Part shown: piece after piece, positions 24,210-34,720 of the stretch
Layout: each line of letters starts with the position of its first letter
How positions within the stretch are numbered: position 1 is the stretch's first letter
Assembly (NCBI GenBank): GCA_963978545.1
Contig: OZ021725.1
Span: forward strand, 11,919,197-11,983,196
Direction: 5' to 3'
Source of the DNA: Linyphia triangularis
Taxonomy: Eukaryota; Arthropoda; Arachnida; Araneae; Linyphiidae
Length of the DNA stretch: 64,000 nt
Notes under the pieces: generated by a model
The model's input: only the letters and a program-made list of their open reading frames with translations
The model's database searches: none
What the model was told of the DNA's origin: nothing
Made by a program: the position numbers and the translations under genes

Positions 24210-24440
24210 CTGATTGGTCGGTGAAGTCACGTGATCACCCCTCATATATAGACGCTACCGGTTGCCGTCTCGCCATTTCTACTTAGATACCTGAGTGTGA
24301 AAGACGTGTTTAATACTTCGTGTTTTTTTTTTCACAGATTTTTTTTTTTTGTTAGGGTGGAGTGAGGCGGTACCAATTCTTCCTAAAAGAGGTATCGGGC
24401 TGGAGGTGGGTCCTCACCTTTAATAAATAATTTTTCAAAA
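24210..24440 (+). ncRNA. Candidate short outward transcript (right arm)
   Basis: ATTGG at about 24214, CACGTGATC, TATATA at about 24245 and AATAAA at 24422 lie in the order expected for a very short RNA polymerase II unit. A T-rich tract plus CAG and TTAG at about 24320-24355 could be acceptor sites. It contains no open frame. Confidence 0.3.
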
Positions 24441-25274
24441 TTTATTAATTGTAATTCTAAAGTCTTAACTTATTCAAAATTAGTTAGGGAAGGGGGGTGG
24501 GTAGATGAGTTACCATGAAGGCAACGTCCGATAGTCGATATTTTAACAATTGTTTGGTAAAATATTGAAATGTCACGTGTAGCTCGGGGTTAGGGTTCTT
24601 TAGACCCTTAGCAAATGGCCTTCCTTTTATTAACTTTTCAAATTTAACATTTTTTTTTTTTTTGTGTAACTTTGTTGCAGGTATTTTAACTTGGCTAAAG
24701 GATATGTAAGTAACTCGCTAGAAAACCAAACAGTCAATCAGGAGTTAACTTTTGGTCACATGTTTAAAACTTATCAATCACCAGCGAGCATTTAGCTGAC
24801 CGATCAGAACTCGTTGCCAACACCTGAAAACTAAATTTGGTATATATCCAATGTTATCACCACTTAAAACGTAAATCTTAACATAGAATGACGTCATACC
24901 TACTGTGACGTCACGCAATAAAAACCTATCACTCTAACTTATTCATTTACAAGCAGTCCTAGAACAACTCAATTCTATCTTAAAGGTAAATCGAAACTAA
25001 AAAGTGTTGCCATCGCTCTAAACTTTGATATAAAACAAATTATGACGTCATACCTACTGTGACGTCACGCAATAAAAACCTATCACTCTAACTTATTCGT
25101 TTACAAGCAGTCCTAGAACAACTCAACCCCATTTAACTGGAAACAAAAACTAAAAAGTGTTGCCACCGCTCAAAACTTTGATATAAAACACATTATGACG
25201 TCATACCCACTGTGACGTCATACACAAACAGCTTATAACGAAACCGAAACTAAAACAGCAGCAGGAGGGAAACA

Positions 25275-25395
25275 ACTCCACTCCACTTCCGGTCACGTGA
25301 CTTCCGGTGACGTCATATCCGACCACGCCCCTTCCGGTGACGTCATATCCGGTCACGCCCCCTTCCGGTGACGTCATCATCCCTCATCCCTCTGC
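25275..25395. promoter_or_regulatory. CRE/ETS/E-box cluster (right arm)
   Basis: Mirror of 11030-11150: CTTCCGGTGACGTCA units with GGTCACGTGACTTCC. Confidence 0.6.
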
Positions 25396-25436
25396 GCGCT
25401 GCGCCATGGCCCCGGATCGGCCTTTTCTAACTACTC

Positions 25437-25980
<544 letters not shown>

Positions 25981-26004
25981 GAACTTGTGTGTTGTCTGGC
26001 TTCC

Positions 26005-26230
26005 CAACGCATTTCAAGAGACCCCGTGGTTGGATCCTTATAATGTTTCATATTGGCTAGCCATGGTTGGATCCTGTCAACTGGATTACCGTGGTTGGGT
26101 CCTTGTAACATTTCAAGAGCCCCTATAATATTTCATGTCAATACCGTGGTTGGGTCCGTGCAACATTTCAAGAGCCCCCGTCCCTATAATATTTCATGTC
26201 AATACCGTGGTTGGATCAAATGGTACTCAA
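26005..26230. repeat. Short repeats upstream of the RING gene
   Basis: About four imperfect units combine CCGTGGTTGGRTCC, AACATTTCAAGAGCCCC and CCTATAATATTTCATGTCAA. Confidence 0.7.
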
Positions 26231-26328
26231 TGTTGGAACAAATGAATACCTGATATTTTTTTCTTGTCAGACATGACGTCAAATAGCCTTCAGCCAATAG
26301 GAATGCAGCGTTTGATTCACCAACGTTG

Positions 26329-26386
26329 GTGATGCTGACGCCCACTGGATTTCGTTGACACCCACTTGACGTAGTCATATAAAAGC
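26329..26386 (+). promoter_or_regulatory. CCAACGTTGG element and TATA box of the RING gene
   Basis: CACCAACGTTGGTG near 26320 lies about 55 bp upstream of ATATAAAAG (26378-26386). The ATG follows 32 bp after the TATA box. Confidence 0.65.
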
Positions 26387-26417
26387 TGTTTGCTCAATCA
26401 GACTTTTATTATTTGCC

Positions 26418-27056
26418 ATGTTTCCTTACGACCGTCACCGTGATGCCATTATCGAGGAGTATTGCACGTCTCTTGCACCTGAAAGTATCCAGTTTACCAC
26501 CTGGATGATGGATGTCAGCAGCATCTTGCATTCCGTGGAACCTGAAGACGTTATTGAAGTCAAAAAAGAGTGGCCCTATGACTTTGAATTGTTTGGACAG
26601 TTGATACCCGGCTTTTCCAAACATACTTGTCTGCAGAGTTGGACTTACACTTTCCACACCTGGCATTTTTGGTCAGACAGTTTGGCGTATGCAGCGGAGC
26701 CCATGTGTTCCAAGTACGCACATCATCGTTATCCAATTTTGCGTGCCATTTTTTTGGAAACGCTTGTGCCCAAGATGTACACTTTTCTGAAACTTTTGTG
26801 GGTTGTGCACCCCAAACGCATACCTCTGAACATTATTCAGCAGATAGGTGTCACTGTGATTACTTCGGTGTATGGATTCAAGTGGCCAGAACACTTTTTC
26901 GAGAAGGCAAATACCTGTGCCATATGCCTGGATGATATTTACGTTTCCATGTTTACTACAAACTGCCACCATGAATTCCATACCGATTGCATCATGAAAT
27001 GGCTAGATAAGCACGACTCGTGTCCGTCTTGCAGATCAGTTGTCAATGTTTATTGA
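26418..27056 (+). CDS. RING-H2 finger protein (putative E3 ubiquitin ligase)
   Basis: 212 residues from ATG 26418, the first ATG after the TATA. The C-terminal RING-H2 domain (residues about 165-210) shows CAICLDD, then NCHHEFHTDCI, then CPSC. This supplies the expected C-x2-C...C-x-H-x2-H-x2-C...C-x2-C zinc ligands. Residues 1-160 have no recognised domain and are rich in aromatic residues. RING-H2 proteins recruit E2 enzymes to ubiquitinate targets; the target here is unknown. The gene ends 12 bp before a strong hairpin (27068) and is convergent with the family F gene at 27392. Confidence 0.85.
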   Translation: MFPYDRHRDAIIEEYCTSLAPESIQFTTWMMDVSSILHSVEPEDVIEVKKEWPYDFELFGQLIPGFSKHTCLQSWTYTFHTWHFWSDSLAYAAEPMCSKYAHHRYPILRAIFLETLVPKMYTFLKLLWVVHPKRIPLNIIQQIGVTVITSVYGFKWPEHFFEKANTCAICLDDIYVSMFTTNCHHEFHTDCIMKWLDKHDSCPSCRSVVNVY

Positions 27057-27067
27057 TGCAAGATGGA

Positions 27068-27130
27068 CCCAAAAAAATGGGAGAGAGTTTGAGTACCTTC
27101 GGGTGCTCGGCTCTCTCCCATTTTTTTGGG
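27068..27130. terminator. 3'-end hairpin with cUUCGg tetraloop
   Basis: CCCAAAAAAATGGGAGAGAG pairs with CTCTCTCCCATTTTTTTGGG. The apex contains ACCTTCGGGT, a C(UUCG)G tetraloop in RNA. It starts 12 bp after the RING stop codon. No AATAAA is present. Confidence 0.8.
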
Positions 27131-27321
27131 CCAAGTGTATAGCCAACGTTGGAACCAATCGTCTTTAGCATTCCATGTGTTTCAAGTGGAAATCCAACGT
27201 TGGCGTCTTCAAACTGAGTCTTTCATGTGTTTCAAGTGGAAATCCAAAGTTGGCGTTTTCAGCCATCCATTTTTTTCCAAGTGAAACTTGTGTAGTTTAC
27301 CAAGGTTGGCAAGTCAAGTGA
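27131..27321. other. Spacer with three CAACGTTGG-type motifs
   Basis: GCCAACGTTGGAACC, ATCCAACGTTGGCG and ATCCAAAGTTGGCG occur within about 100 bp, separated by repeats of CATGTGTTTCAAGTGGAA. Confidence 0.6.
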
Positions 27322-27377
27322 CCCAAAAAAATGGGAGAAGACCAGGCAAAAGCCCAGCCTTCTCCCATTTTTTGGGG
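27322..27377. terminator. 3'-end hairpin of minus-strand family F gene
   Basis: CCCAAAAAAATGGGAGAAG pairs with CTTCTCCCATTTTTTGGG. It begins 14 bp after the stop codon of the gene at 27392-27859, mirroring the hairpin after the convergent RING gene. Confidence 0.8.
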
Positions 27378-27391
27378 GGTGAGACACCAGT

Positions 27392-27859
27392 TCAGTTTTC
27401 AAAAAAGGAATATCCACCCATGTAGTTGAATTTTTCCGCCAACGCTATAGCAATAGCCAGTGAGTCGGGCTTATTGCTCAACAGTTCTGATGGCACCATA
27501 CCTGCGCCGGCATAAGACACGTGTTCACCCACAAAAGTCTCCAAGTAAAAGTATGTGGCCATGTCTGCTGTGGCAATCTTACCGTGTCTGGTAAGATCAG
27601 TCAAAAATTCCTCCAGAAACAATTCAAAATCGTCATAGGCAACTTCTTGGGTGTGAGTGACATGAGGGGCCGGTCCAAAGGGGTTTTCAGGTAATCTCAA
27701 ATTTCTTTGGACGTCGAGAAAAGTGAGATTGGTCAAAGAATCCTCCCGCAGGCTCACCATGAAGCGTTTAGTCGGATCTTGAATTTGAACAAAGACCAAG
27801 TGCTTTGGGATGCACTGGTCTTGATAAAGCATGAATATCGATTGGCAAACGTACTCCAT
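27392..27859 (-). CDS. Family F protein, divergent member
   Basis: 155 residues from ATG at 27859. A TATA box (TATAAAAG on this strand, about 27904-27911) lies about 45 bp upstream, and CCAACGTTGG lies further out at about 27953. It retains the family layout: VCQS at the start, REDSLTNLTF near residue 40, NPFGP, and TADMATYFYLE near residue 105. It is the most diverged F member and the only one on this strand outside the duplication. The function is unknown. Confidence 0.8.
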   Translation of the reverse strand: MEYVCQSIFMLYQDQCIPKHLVFVQIQDPTKRFMVSLREDSLTNLTFLDVQRNLRLPENPFGPAPHVTHTQEVAYDDFELFLEEFLTDLTRHGKIATADMATYFYLETFVGEHVSYAGAGMVPSELLSNKPDSLAIAIALAEKFNYMGGYSFFEN

Positions 27860-28009
27860 AGCAAGCTCAAAGAGTTGTGATGGCTCTCGCTTCAACCCGT
27901 TCGCTTTTATACGGAACCTCACGCATGCGCGCCTTGTGTTGGGCAACGTTCCAAGATTTCTTTCCAACGTTGGCTGGACTTGTGGGGCCTGAAATCCCAT
28001 TGTTGGTTA

Positions 28010-28440
28010 ATTTAACAAAATGAAAAAGCTTCCAGAATAATGTGCAAGTTTCCCGGCTCGTCTGTAACCAACCATGGAGCTTTGGATATCAACAAGCCAT
28101 CAGAGTAACCAAACATGAAAGCCTGATATACTGGGTCATGGTAATGTTGAGGCATCAAAGCCAGTCTTGGAAATTTTTGCTGGAGTCTGGAAATTCTGAG
28201 CAGCCTCAAAGCATTGCAATTTTTAACTAGGATATCGGATGTGGCATCAAAGCAAACAACCAGTCTTGGAAATGTTTGCCTGCTGTAAAGTCTGGAAATT
28301 CCGAAATCATTGCAATTTTTAACTAGGTTATCGGATGTAGGCAATAGTAATGGTAAGGCAATGGGAAAGCCTCCAAACACATTTTCATGAAACCCGGACC
28401 TGGAAAAAAAATTCTGACTGAAACTCTGAGACAGCTAGGA
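28010..28440. repeat. GATATCGGATGTGG repeats and left module
   Basis: Three copies of a unit with CAGTCTTGGAAATKTTTGC, TCTGGAAATTC and TTTTTAACTAGGATATCGGATGTGG precede the module core before the tract at 28446. No gene is visible. Confidence 0.75.
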
Positions 28441-28445
28441 CTATG

Positions 28446-28614
<169 letters not shown>

Positions 28615-28799
28615 CATAGTCCTAGCCGTCTCAGAGTTTCGGGGTGGGGAAAATTTTTCCCGACTGGCGTTTTTGTGTTTCTGGTTTTTGGGCTCTTCCC
28701 ATTGACTTAACATTACCACTCGATATCCTAGTTAAAATTACACTCATTTCCAGACTCCAGCAAAAACATTTGGGTCTGACTGAATTCATTCATCAAGGC

Positions 28800-28903
28800 C
28801 GATATCCAAACGGTTGCCAACGTTGGGTGGTGCAATCCAATGTTGGGAAACCGAACCAGGAAGTGATGACAGGAAGAGATAAGCCCTGCGCTGGGTATAA
28901 AAA
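28800..28903 (+). promoter_or_regulatory. CAACGTTGG cluster and TATA box of gene 28949
   Basis: GCCAACGTTGGGTGGTGCAA and CCAATGTTGGGAAACC are followed by GGAAGTGATGACAGGAAGAG and TATAAAAAGG (28896). Confidence 0.65.
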
Positions 28904-28948
28904 GGCGTGCGCGAGACCACCACAGACACTTGTTCGACGAGAGCAGCA

Positions 28949-29455
28949 ATGTACGACTACGTGTGCCAAGCCGAGTTCATGGTGTATGGCGGGCGAGTGA
29001 TGCCCCGCAAGATTTACTTTGTGGCCGTAAAAGACAGCAACGATGTCTTTTGCGTCAAGGTGAAGGAGGATTCCTTAACCTCCTTCACGTACGATGATGT
29101 ACAACAGAACGGATTTTTGCCAATCAATCCATTTGTACCTGGTCCCGAGCCTGATAACCTGCATGCTGTACCTGTCGACGAGCTCAATGACTACCTGAAG
29201 AATTCCCTATTCAACGATATCATCAACGAGGTTGGCTGGCCATCCACAGTGGCTACATTGGACTCTGCCACGTTCTTTTACCTAAAAGACTTGCTCATTG
29301 ACCTCAAATTTATTGGGGCCGACCTGCTCGAGGAGAAGGTTGACCTGCTTACCAGTCAGCCAAACGGACTTGCTATCTGCCAAGCTGCCTCTGACAAATT
29401 GTTTCTTCAGAGGCAAGCTGGCCATCATGGATATTGGGACCATTGTACTCAATAA
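28949..29455 (+). CDS. Family F protein
   Basis: 168 residues from ATG 28949. Family hallmarks are VCQAEFMVYGGR and PRKIYF at the start, VKVKEDSLTSFTYDD at about 40-55, NPFVPGPEPD at about 70, TLDSATFFYLKDLL at about 110, and LAICQAASDKL near the end. It is about 85% alike to the gene at 30867. AATAAA overlaps the stop region (29451-29458), and the conserved hairpin follows at 29497. The function is unknown; the layout resembles family G. Confidence 0.88.
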   Translation: MYDYVCQAEFMVYGGRVMPRKIYFVAVKDSNDVFCVKVKEDSLTSFTYDDVQQNGFLPINPFVPGPEPDNLHAVPVDELNDYLKNSLFNDIINEVGWPSTVATLDSATFFYLKDLLIDLKFIGADLLEEKVDLLTSQPNGLAICQAASDKLFLQRQAGHHGYWDHCTQ

Positions 29456-29496
29456 ACGTATTTTTTAAAAAAATTGTTGCCTAGTCTTCTTTTACA

Positions 29497-29545
29497 CCAA
29501 AAATTTGGGAGAGAGCCCTTGGTGGCTCTCTCCCATTTTTTTGGG
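29497..29545. terminator. 3'-end hairpin
   Basis: CCAAAAATTTGGGAGAGAGCC and GGCTCTCTCCCATTTTTTTGG with a CTTGGT-type loop, about 40 bp after the stop of gene 28949. Confidence 0.8.
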
Positions 29546-29659
29546 TCAATTGACTTGCCAACCTTGGGCTTTCACCCAAAGTATTCTCCGTTGATCCAAC
29601 TATGGCTGGAATCATTTGGATGTCAAACCTTGGACTTGGCAAACTTGGGAGCCACGGGT

Positions 29660-29962
29660 TTTATAAAGCATGGTAATGTTATGGCATCAAAGCCAGTCTG
29701 GGAAATTTTTGCTGGCAGTAAAGTCTGAGAAGCCTCAAAGCATTGCAAATTTTAACTAGGATATCGGATGTGGTATCAAAGCAAACAACCAGTCTGGGAA
29801 ATTTTTGCTGGCAGTAAAGTCTGAGAAGCCTCAAATCATTGCCATTTTTAACTAGGATATCGGGTAATGTTAAGTCAATGGAAAGCCCCTAAAAAACATT
29901 TTCATGAAACCCGGCCTGGAAAAAAATTTCTTGACTGAAACTCTGAGACAGCTAGGACTATG
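29660..29962. repeat. GATATCGG repeats and left module
   Basis: Two copies of the CAGTCTGGGAAATTTTTGCTGG ... AACTAGGATATCGG unit, then the module. Confidence 0.75.

Positions 29963-30056
<94 letters not shown>
29963..30056. repeat. A(n)T(n) homopolymer palindrome
   Basis: 43 A then 51 T, with mirrored modules on both sides (right one to about 30175). Confidence 0.9.
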
Positions 30057-30057
<1 letters not shown>

Positions 30058-30339
30058 AGTTATAAGCTGTCTCAGAATTTCAGCTGGGGAAAATTTTTCC
30101 TGACTGGCGTTTTTGTGTTTCTGGTTTTTGGGGCTTCCCATTGACTTAACGTTACCATTGCTTTAACGTGTCCCATCCGATATCCTAGAAAAAAATTACA
30201 CTGATTTCAAAATTTCTCCAGACTCCAGCAAAGATTGGGTCTGACTGAATTCATTCACAAAGGCCGATTTGATGCTGGACTTTACAAGGAAATTTTTTGG
30301 GTCTGTCTGAAAGTTTTTCCTGGCAGATTATGACCAAGT

Positions 30340-30735
30340 TTGAAATTACAGAGGCAAAATTTCAAAAGTCCATGTTTCATTCAAGCCTGCATTTGTTAAA
30401 CTGACAGTAATCCAACAATGAAATGGCATTTCACAGTACTTTCCATTGAACGTAATGTTAATTTGCTTGGAAACTATGCGTATGGTATCTGCATCTTTAA
30501 AAATGGTATCCACATTTAAGACCGTGGTATCCGCATTTAAGACCGTGGTTTCCGCACTTATAAGCATGGTTTCCGCACTTATAAGCATGGTTTCCGCACT
30601 TATAAGCATGGTTTCCGCACGTATGAGCCTTTTGAAAATGGTGTGAGCCACTTCAAAACGGTCTCATAGAAAAGCACTATGATGGCCCATGGTCGGTATG
30701 CTTTCAAGTGGCCTTTGGAAAAAAATCACAAAACC
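30340..30735. repeat. GTTTCCGCACTTATAAGCAT tandem repeats upstream of gene 30867
   Basis: Seven to eight units of about 26-30 bp (30485-30640) lie within a block also present at 10555-10920. The minus-strand peptide repeat (MLISAET) is considered incidental. Confidence 0.75.
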
Positions 30736-30739
30736 CGAC

Positions 30740-30823
30740 ATTGGGTGGTGCAATCCAATGTTGGGAAACCAAACCAGGAAGTGATAACAGGAAGAGATAA
30801 CAGCACTGCGCTGGGTATAAAAG
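30740..30823 (+). promoter_or_regulatory. CCAATGTTGGG element and TATA box of gene 30867
   Basis: CATTGGGTGGTGCAATCCAA and CCAATGTTGGGAAACC, then TATAAAAGG at 30816. Confidence 0.65.
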
Positions 30824-30866
30824 GCGTGCGCGAGACCATCACAGACACTCGTCAACGAGAGCAACA

Positions 30867-31364
30867 ATGTACGACTACGTGTGCCAAGCCGAGTTCATGG
30901 TGTATGGTGGGCGAGTGATGCCCCGCAAAATTTACTTTGTGGCCGTATACAATAGCAACGATGTCTTTTGCGTCAAGGTGAAGGAGGATTCCTTAACCTC
31001 CTTCACGTATGATGATGTAATACAGAACGTATTTTTGCCAATCAATCCCTATGTACCTGGTCCCGAGCCAGATATCCTGCATGAGGTACCTGTCGACGAG
31101 CTCAACGACTACCTGAAGACTTGCCTGCCGAATGACATCCTCAACGAGTGTGGGTGGCCATCCACAGTGGCGACTTTGGACTCTGCCACGTACTTTTTTC
31201 TAAAAGACTTGTTACCGGACCTCACCTTTATTGGGGCCGACCTGCTCCAGGAGAAGGTGGACCTGCTTACCAGCCAGCCAAACGGACTTGCTATCTGCCA
31301 AGCTGCCTCTGACAAATTGTTTCTTCAGAGGCAAGCTGGCCACCATGGATATTGGGATGTGTAA
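30867..31364 (+). CDS. Family F protein
   Basis: 165 residues from ATG 30867. It is a close paralogue of the gene at 28949, sharing AEFMVYGGRVMPRKIYF, EDSLTSFTYDDV, TLDSATYFFLKDLL and AICQAASDKL. AATAAA lies at 31370-31375 and the hairpin at 31416. The spacing from CCAATGTTGG through the TATA to the start copies the neighbour, so the promoter was duplicated with the gene. Confidence 0.88.
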   Translation: MYDYVCQAEFMVYGGRVMPRKIYFVAVYNSNDVFCVKVKEDSLTSFTYDDVIQNVFLPINPYVPGPEPDILHEVPVDELNDYLKTCLPNDILNECGWPSTVATLDSATYFFLKDLLPDLTFIGADLLQEKVDLLTSQPNGLAICQAASDKLFLQRQAGHHGYWDV

Positions 31365-31415
31365 CCATCAATAAACGTATTTTTTTGAATTGTTGTCCAG
31401 TCTTTTTTTTTTGAA

Positions 31416-31464
31416 CCAAAAATTTGAGAGAGAGCCCTTGGTGGCTCTCTCCCATTTTTTTGGG
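31416..31464. terminator. 3'-end hairpin
   Basis: CCAAAAATTTGAGAGAGAGCC pairs with GGCTCTCTCCCATTTTTTTGG, 50 bp after the stop of gene 30867. Confidence 0.8.
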
Positions 31465-31687
31465 TCAATTGACTTGCCAACCTTGGATACATACTCTGAA
31501 TTGGTTTTGCAAGTCCAACGTGGATCCAATTATGGTCTCTCTGACAACAAACCTTGGAGTTGCCAAATTTGGTCCTGTTGAGAGCCGAGCTTGGTTATGT
31601 CACACAAAATGGAAAGCGCCCATGTTTTCATGAATGTCAGTCTGGGAAAAAATTTCTGACTGAAACTCTGAGACAGCTAGGACTATG

Positions 31688-31799
<112 letters not shown>

Positions 31800-31863
31800 C
31801 CTATAAAGTTCCCGAGCCCAAAAGATTTTTAGCCAGACGCTTGCTCACCAAACTGGTTGCATC

Positions 31864-32805
31864 ATGACTGTGGACTATGTCGTGTTGATGGACAATAGCA
31901 ACACGTTTTACTTTATGGATGTCAGGCACTATGCCAACAAGTGTAGTGCACCCGAGGACAATATGATTGGAAGGCCCCATCGAAACACCGTCAAAGCACA
32001 CAAGCATCCCTTGTTCAGGATGCCACAAGCTTACGTGGACTTGGTCCTGATCCTAAATTTTTCAAAGTGTTTGCCGACACAACACGGTGGACCTGCAGTG
32101 CTTGCAACCAACGACAAGGCTACTTTGTTGTATTTAAAGCACCTTGGGATACTGATCGAAAAGTACATTAATGAAGAATCGCTTGACCAATTTTCCATTG
32201 AGGACCGACTCGGTGATCTGGTATTCAGTGTCCTTTACAGTGAATGGCGTACAGATTCTAAAGAAGTGCAGCAGCTGACCAGAACAGGTTCACCACCACC
32301 ACTGTACCCTTACAACCAGGTTGTCCGAATTCCTTTTCGTCAAATGGTATGGCCAGATCCCAAGTATGTGGACTTTGTCGTGCTGAAGGATAAGACCCAA
32401 TTTTACTTTATGGAAGTGACCTATTACACGTATTTGTACAATTGTTTTACCGACTCGACGTTTCATTTCATGGTCAAAGTGCCACATGATTACGTGGACT
32501 CGTTCCTCACTCTGCATTATAAGAGGTGCTTACCCACACTACACGGTGGGCCTGCTGTGCTTGGGACCAACGACGAGTCCATTTTAAAGTTTTTCAAGTT
32601 CCGTGAGTATCCCATCCAGTGGGTAAATGTGCGTTGGAATTCCGATCGGGACATTGAGACGCAGACTTGTAAATTGGCGGAAGGGGCTAACGGCTTGAGG
32701 ACACTGGATTTTCCACTCACAAAGCCAATTTATAGTTCCATTGCGTGTGTAAAACGTTGCAGGAAAAAAATTCCGTACTCGATGGAAAGCCCTCCAAATT
32801 CATGA
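31864..32805 (+). CDS. Family G protein, two-domain
   Basis: 313 residues from ATG 31864, 56 bp after the TATA box. It has two tandem copies of one domain. The first (1-115) has VDYVVLMD, TFYFMDV, PQAYVDLVL, CLPTQHGGPAVLATNDKAT and LKHLGI. The second (about 160-280) has VDFVVLKD, FYFMEV, VPHDYVDSFL, CLPTLHGGPAVLGTND and REYPIQWV. No known domain is recognised. The order of features (short strand-turn-strand, a YxxxL helix, then T-x-D-x-A-T-x2-(Y/F)-(L/M)-K) matches family F, so both may share one fold (inference). No AATAAA separates the stop from the A tract at 32863. Confidence 0.88.
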   Translation: MTVDYVVLMDNSNTFYFMDVRHYANKCSAPEDNMIGRPHRNTVKAHKHPLFRMPQAYVDLVLILNFSKCLPTQHGGPAVLATNDKATLLYLKHLGILIEKYINEESLDQFSIEDRLGDLVFSVLYSEWRTDSKEVQQLTRTGSPPPLYPYNQVVRIPFRQMVWPDPKYVDFVVLKDKTQFYFMEVTYYTYLYNCFTDSTFHFMVKVPHDYVDSFLTLHYKRCLPTLHGGPAVLGTNDESILKFFKFREYPIQWVNVRWNSDRDIETQTCKLAEGANGLRTLDFPLTKPIYSSIACVKRCRKKIPYSMESPPNS

Positions 32806-32862
32806 AAGCCAGTCTGGGAAAAATTTTCTGCTGACTGAAACTCTGAGACGGCTAGGACTATG

Positions 32863-33009
<147 letters not shown>

Positions 33010-33093
33010 CCTATAAAGTTGCCGAGCCCAGAAAATTTTCTTCACTCGCTCACTGACTGCCACAAGAATTTTTTCCTCCAGACAGTTTGGGCC

Positions 33094-33495
33094 ATGACTG
33101 TGGACTATGTCGTACTGATGGATGGTTGGTTCACCTTTCATTTTATGAATACCGAAACCAATGTCATCAGTACTTTTCCGGACCTTCCCAACTTGAAACT
33201 GCCACATAGGGAATCATATTTTATACATTGTTTTTATCCTGCACTTGCACCACACGGTGCTGTGCTAGGGACCAACAATGACAGCAGTTTGCATTTCATG
33301 AATGACCGTGAGCTACCCATCGAGTGGGTGCATGTACTGCCAACTCCCGACTTGCCCATCGAGACCCAACTCCTTCGACTAGCCCAACGAGTCAAAGAAC
33401 TGGCTTGGATCGATCGCTTGAGTGAGTCAGTTTGTCATGATGACACGTGTGGTAAGGGGATCAAACTGCAAATCCCTGTGCGTCGTAAAAATTAG
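33094..33495 (+). CDS. Family G protein, single domain
   Basis: 133 residues from ATG 33094 (GCCATGA). It begins TVDYVVLMD, contains TFHFMN, and has APHGAVLGTNNDS and RELPIEWV in place of the usual GGPAVL block. It is somewhat shortened between the two. Its 3' end overlaps the minus-strand gene ending at 33427 by 69 bp. Confidence 0.8.
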   Translation: MTVDYVVLMDGWFTFHFMNTETNVISTFPDLPNLKLPHRESYFIHCFYPALAPHGAVLGTNNDSSLHFMNDRELPIEWVHVLPTPDLPIETQLLRLAQRVKELAWIDRLSESVCHDDTCGKGIKLQIPVRRKN

Positions 33496-33717
33496 CAGTT
33501 TCCGATTGCCATTCACCACGTACCCTGGTTCAGGTAGCACGACCAAGTACATGTCCTGACCCTTATATTCAAACCACGGGTCTTCTTCTTCCCCTTTTGG
33601 TAGGACTGGAAACATGTTGAACCCACTTTCCAATAGTTCTGGATGCAGGCCCCAAGTTCCCACGAAAATGGTGGAATGGGGGGACTCGAGGGCGTCACGC
33701 AATAATTCCAAATCCAT
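33427..33717 (-). CDS. Hypothetical protein
   Basis: 96 residues if started at ATG 33717. The frame is open up to 33909, but the extra part looks non-coding and lies over the opposite gene at 33742. The protein-like core includes DPWFEYKGQDMYLVVLPEPG and LLIFTTHRDL. It is head-to-head with gene 33742 (24 bp between start codons) and tail-overlapping with family G gene 33094. No TATA box is seen and no family is recognised. Confidence 0.5.
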   Translation of the reverse strand: MDLELLRDALESPHSTIFVGTWGLHPELLESGFNMFPVLPKGEEEDPWFEYKGQDMYLVVLPEPGYVVNGNRKLLIFTTHRDLQFDPLTTRVIMTN

Positions 33718-33741
33718 GACTTGGTTCTGGAAAGACAAAGC

Positions 33742-34065
33742 ATGAACCGATTTACTCCTTACAAGGTACCTCGAAGTAACCGTGTCGTGGGTTTGGCAGA
33801 AAATCATTTTAAAAAGGAACTGAACGTCAAATGGCCAGAGAGAGATCCCAATAAACCGAGACCCATGGCCATTGTGAAACCATCCAACTTTTCCATGAAC
33901 GACTCGCATAGGGAATCATCATGGGAATCATTCGAAAACATACACGACCCATGGCATACAGAACGCACAGAAATGCCAGAGCCAACGGCCCCACAAACTA
34001 TGCCTCGACAATCCAACAGACCAAGGACTTTGGGGAATGGTACCTTGACACCCATTGTGGAATAA
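33742..34065 (+). CDS. Hypothetical basic, proline-rich protein
   Basis: 107 residues from ATG 33742 (alternative in-frame starts lie upstream). It is hydrophilic and Pro/Arg-rich (ERDPNKPRPMAIVKP, MPEPTAPQTMPRQSNRPR) and probably disordered. Its stop codon is the TAA of TAAGACCC, which begins the intergenic module, as at gene 38362. No TATA box is seen; it shares a short divergent spacer with 33427-33717. Confidence 0.5.
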   Translation: MNRFTPYKVPRSNRVVGLAENHFKKELNVKWPERDPNKPRPMAIVKPSNFSMNDSHRESSWESFENIHDPWHTERTEMPEPTAPQTMPRQSNRPRTLGNGTLTPIVE

Positions 34066-34430
<365 letters not shown>

Positions 34431-34499
34431 GAATTTCTGTGTTTCACATTTTCAGCACACCGGGTTTTAAAATACGGCATCAGTTCTGAACAGAGTACC

Positions 34500-34666
34500 A
34501 CAACGCTGGTAAACCAACGCAAGCAAACCAACGTTGGGTTTTCAGTAAGAGTTTTCAGTCCAACGTTGGGATTTCAGTCCAATGTTGGAAATTTTAATAG
34601 CCACACCGGTTTTGATACCGCCAGCTGATCAGATAACGCTACATCCGTTGCTATTCGGTATAAAAG
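34500..34666 (+). promoter_or_regulatory. CAACGTTGG cluster and TATA box of gene 34721
   Basis: Three CCAACGTTGGG/CCAATGTTGG motifs (34520-34590) precede AGCTGATCAGATAACGCTAC and GGTATAAAAGGAG (TATA 34659). The same series precedes gene 36211. Confidence 0.75.
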
Positions 34667-34720
34667 GAGTGGGACATTACGGACCACAGACACTTGCTGA
34701 CTTGACATCAGACGATCAAC

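Larger units (their letters stand above)
18219..25436 (-). repeat. Right arm of 14.4-kb palindrome (7218 bp)
   Basis: Reverse complement of 10984-18200. It carries the mirrored AT-rich repeats (22120-23940), the CRE repeats (24870-25225) and the CRE/ETS/E-box cluster (25275-25395). The stretch 18219-21850 has nothing recognisable. Confidence 0.95.
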
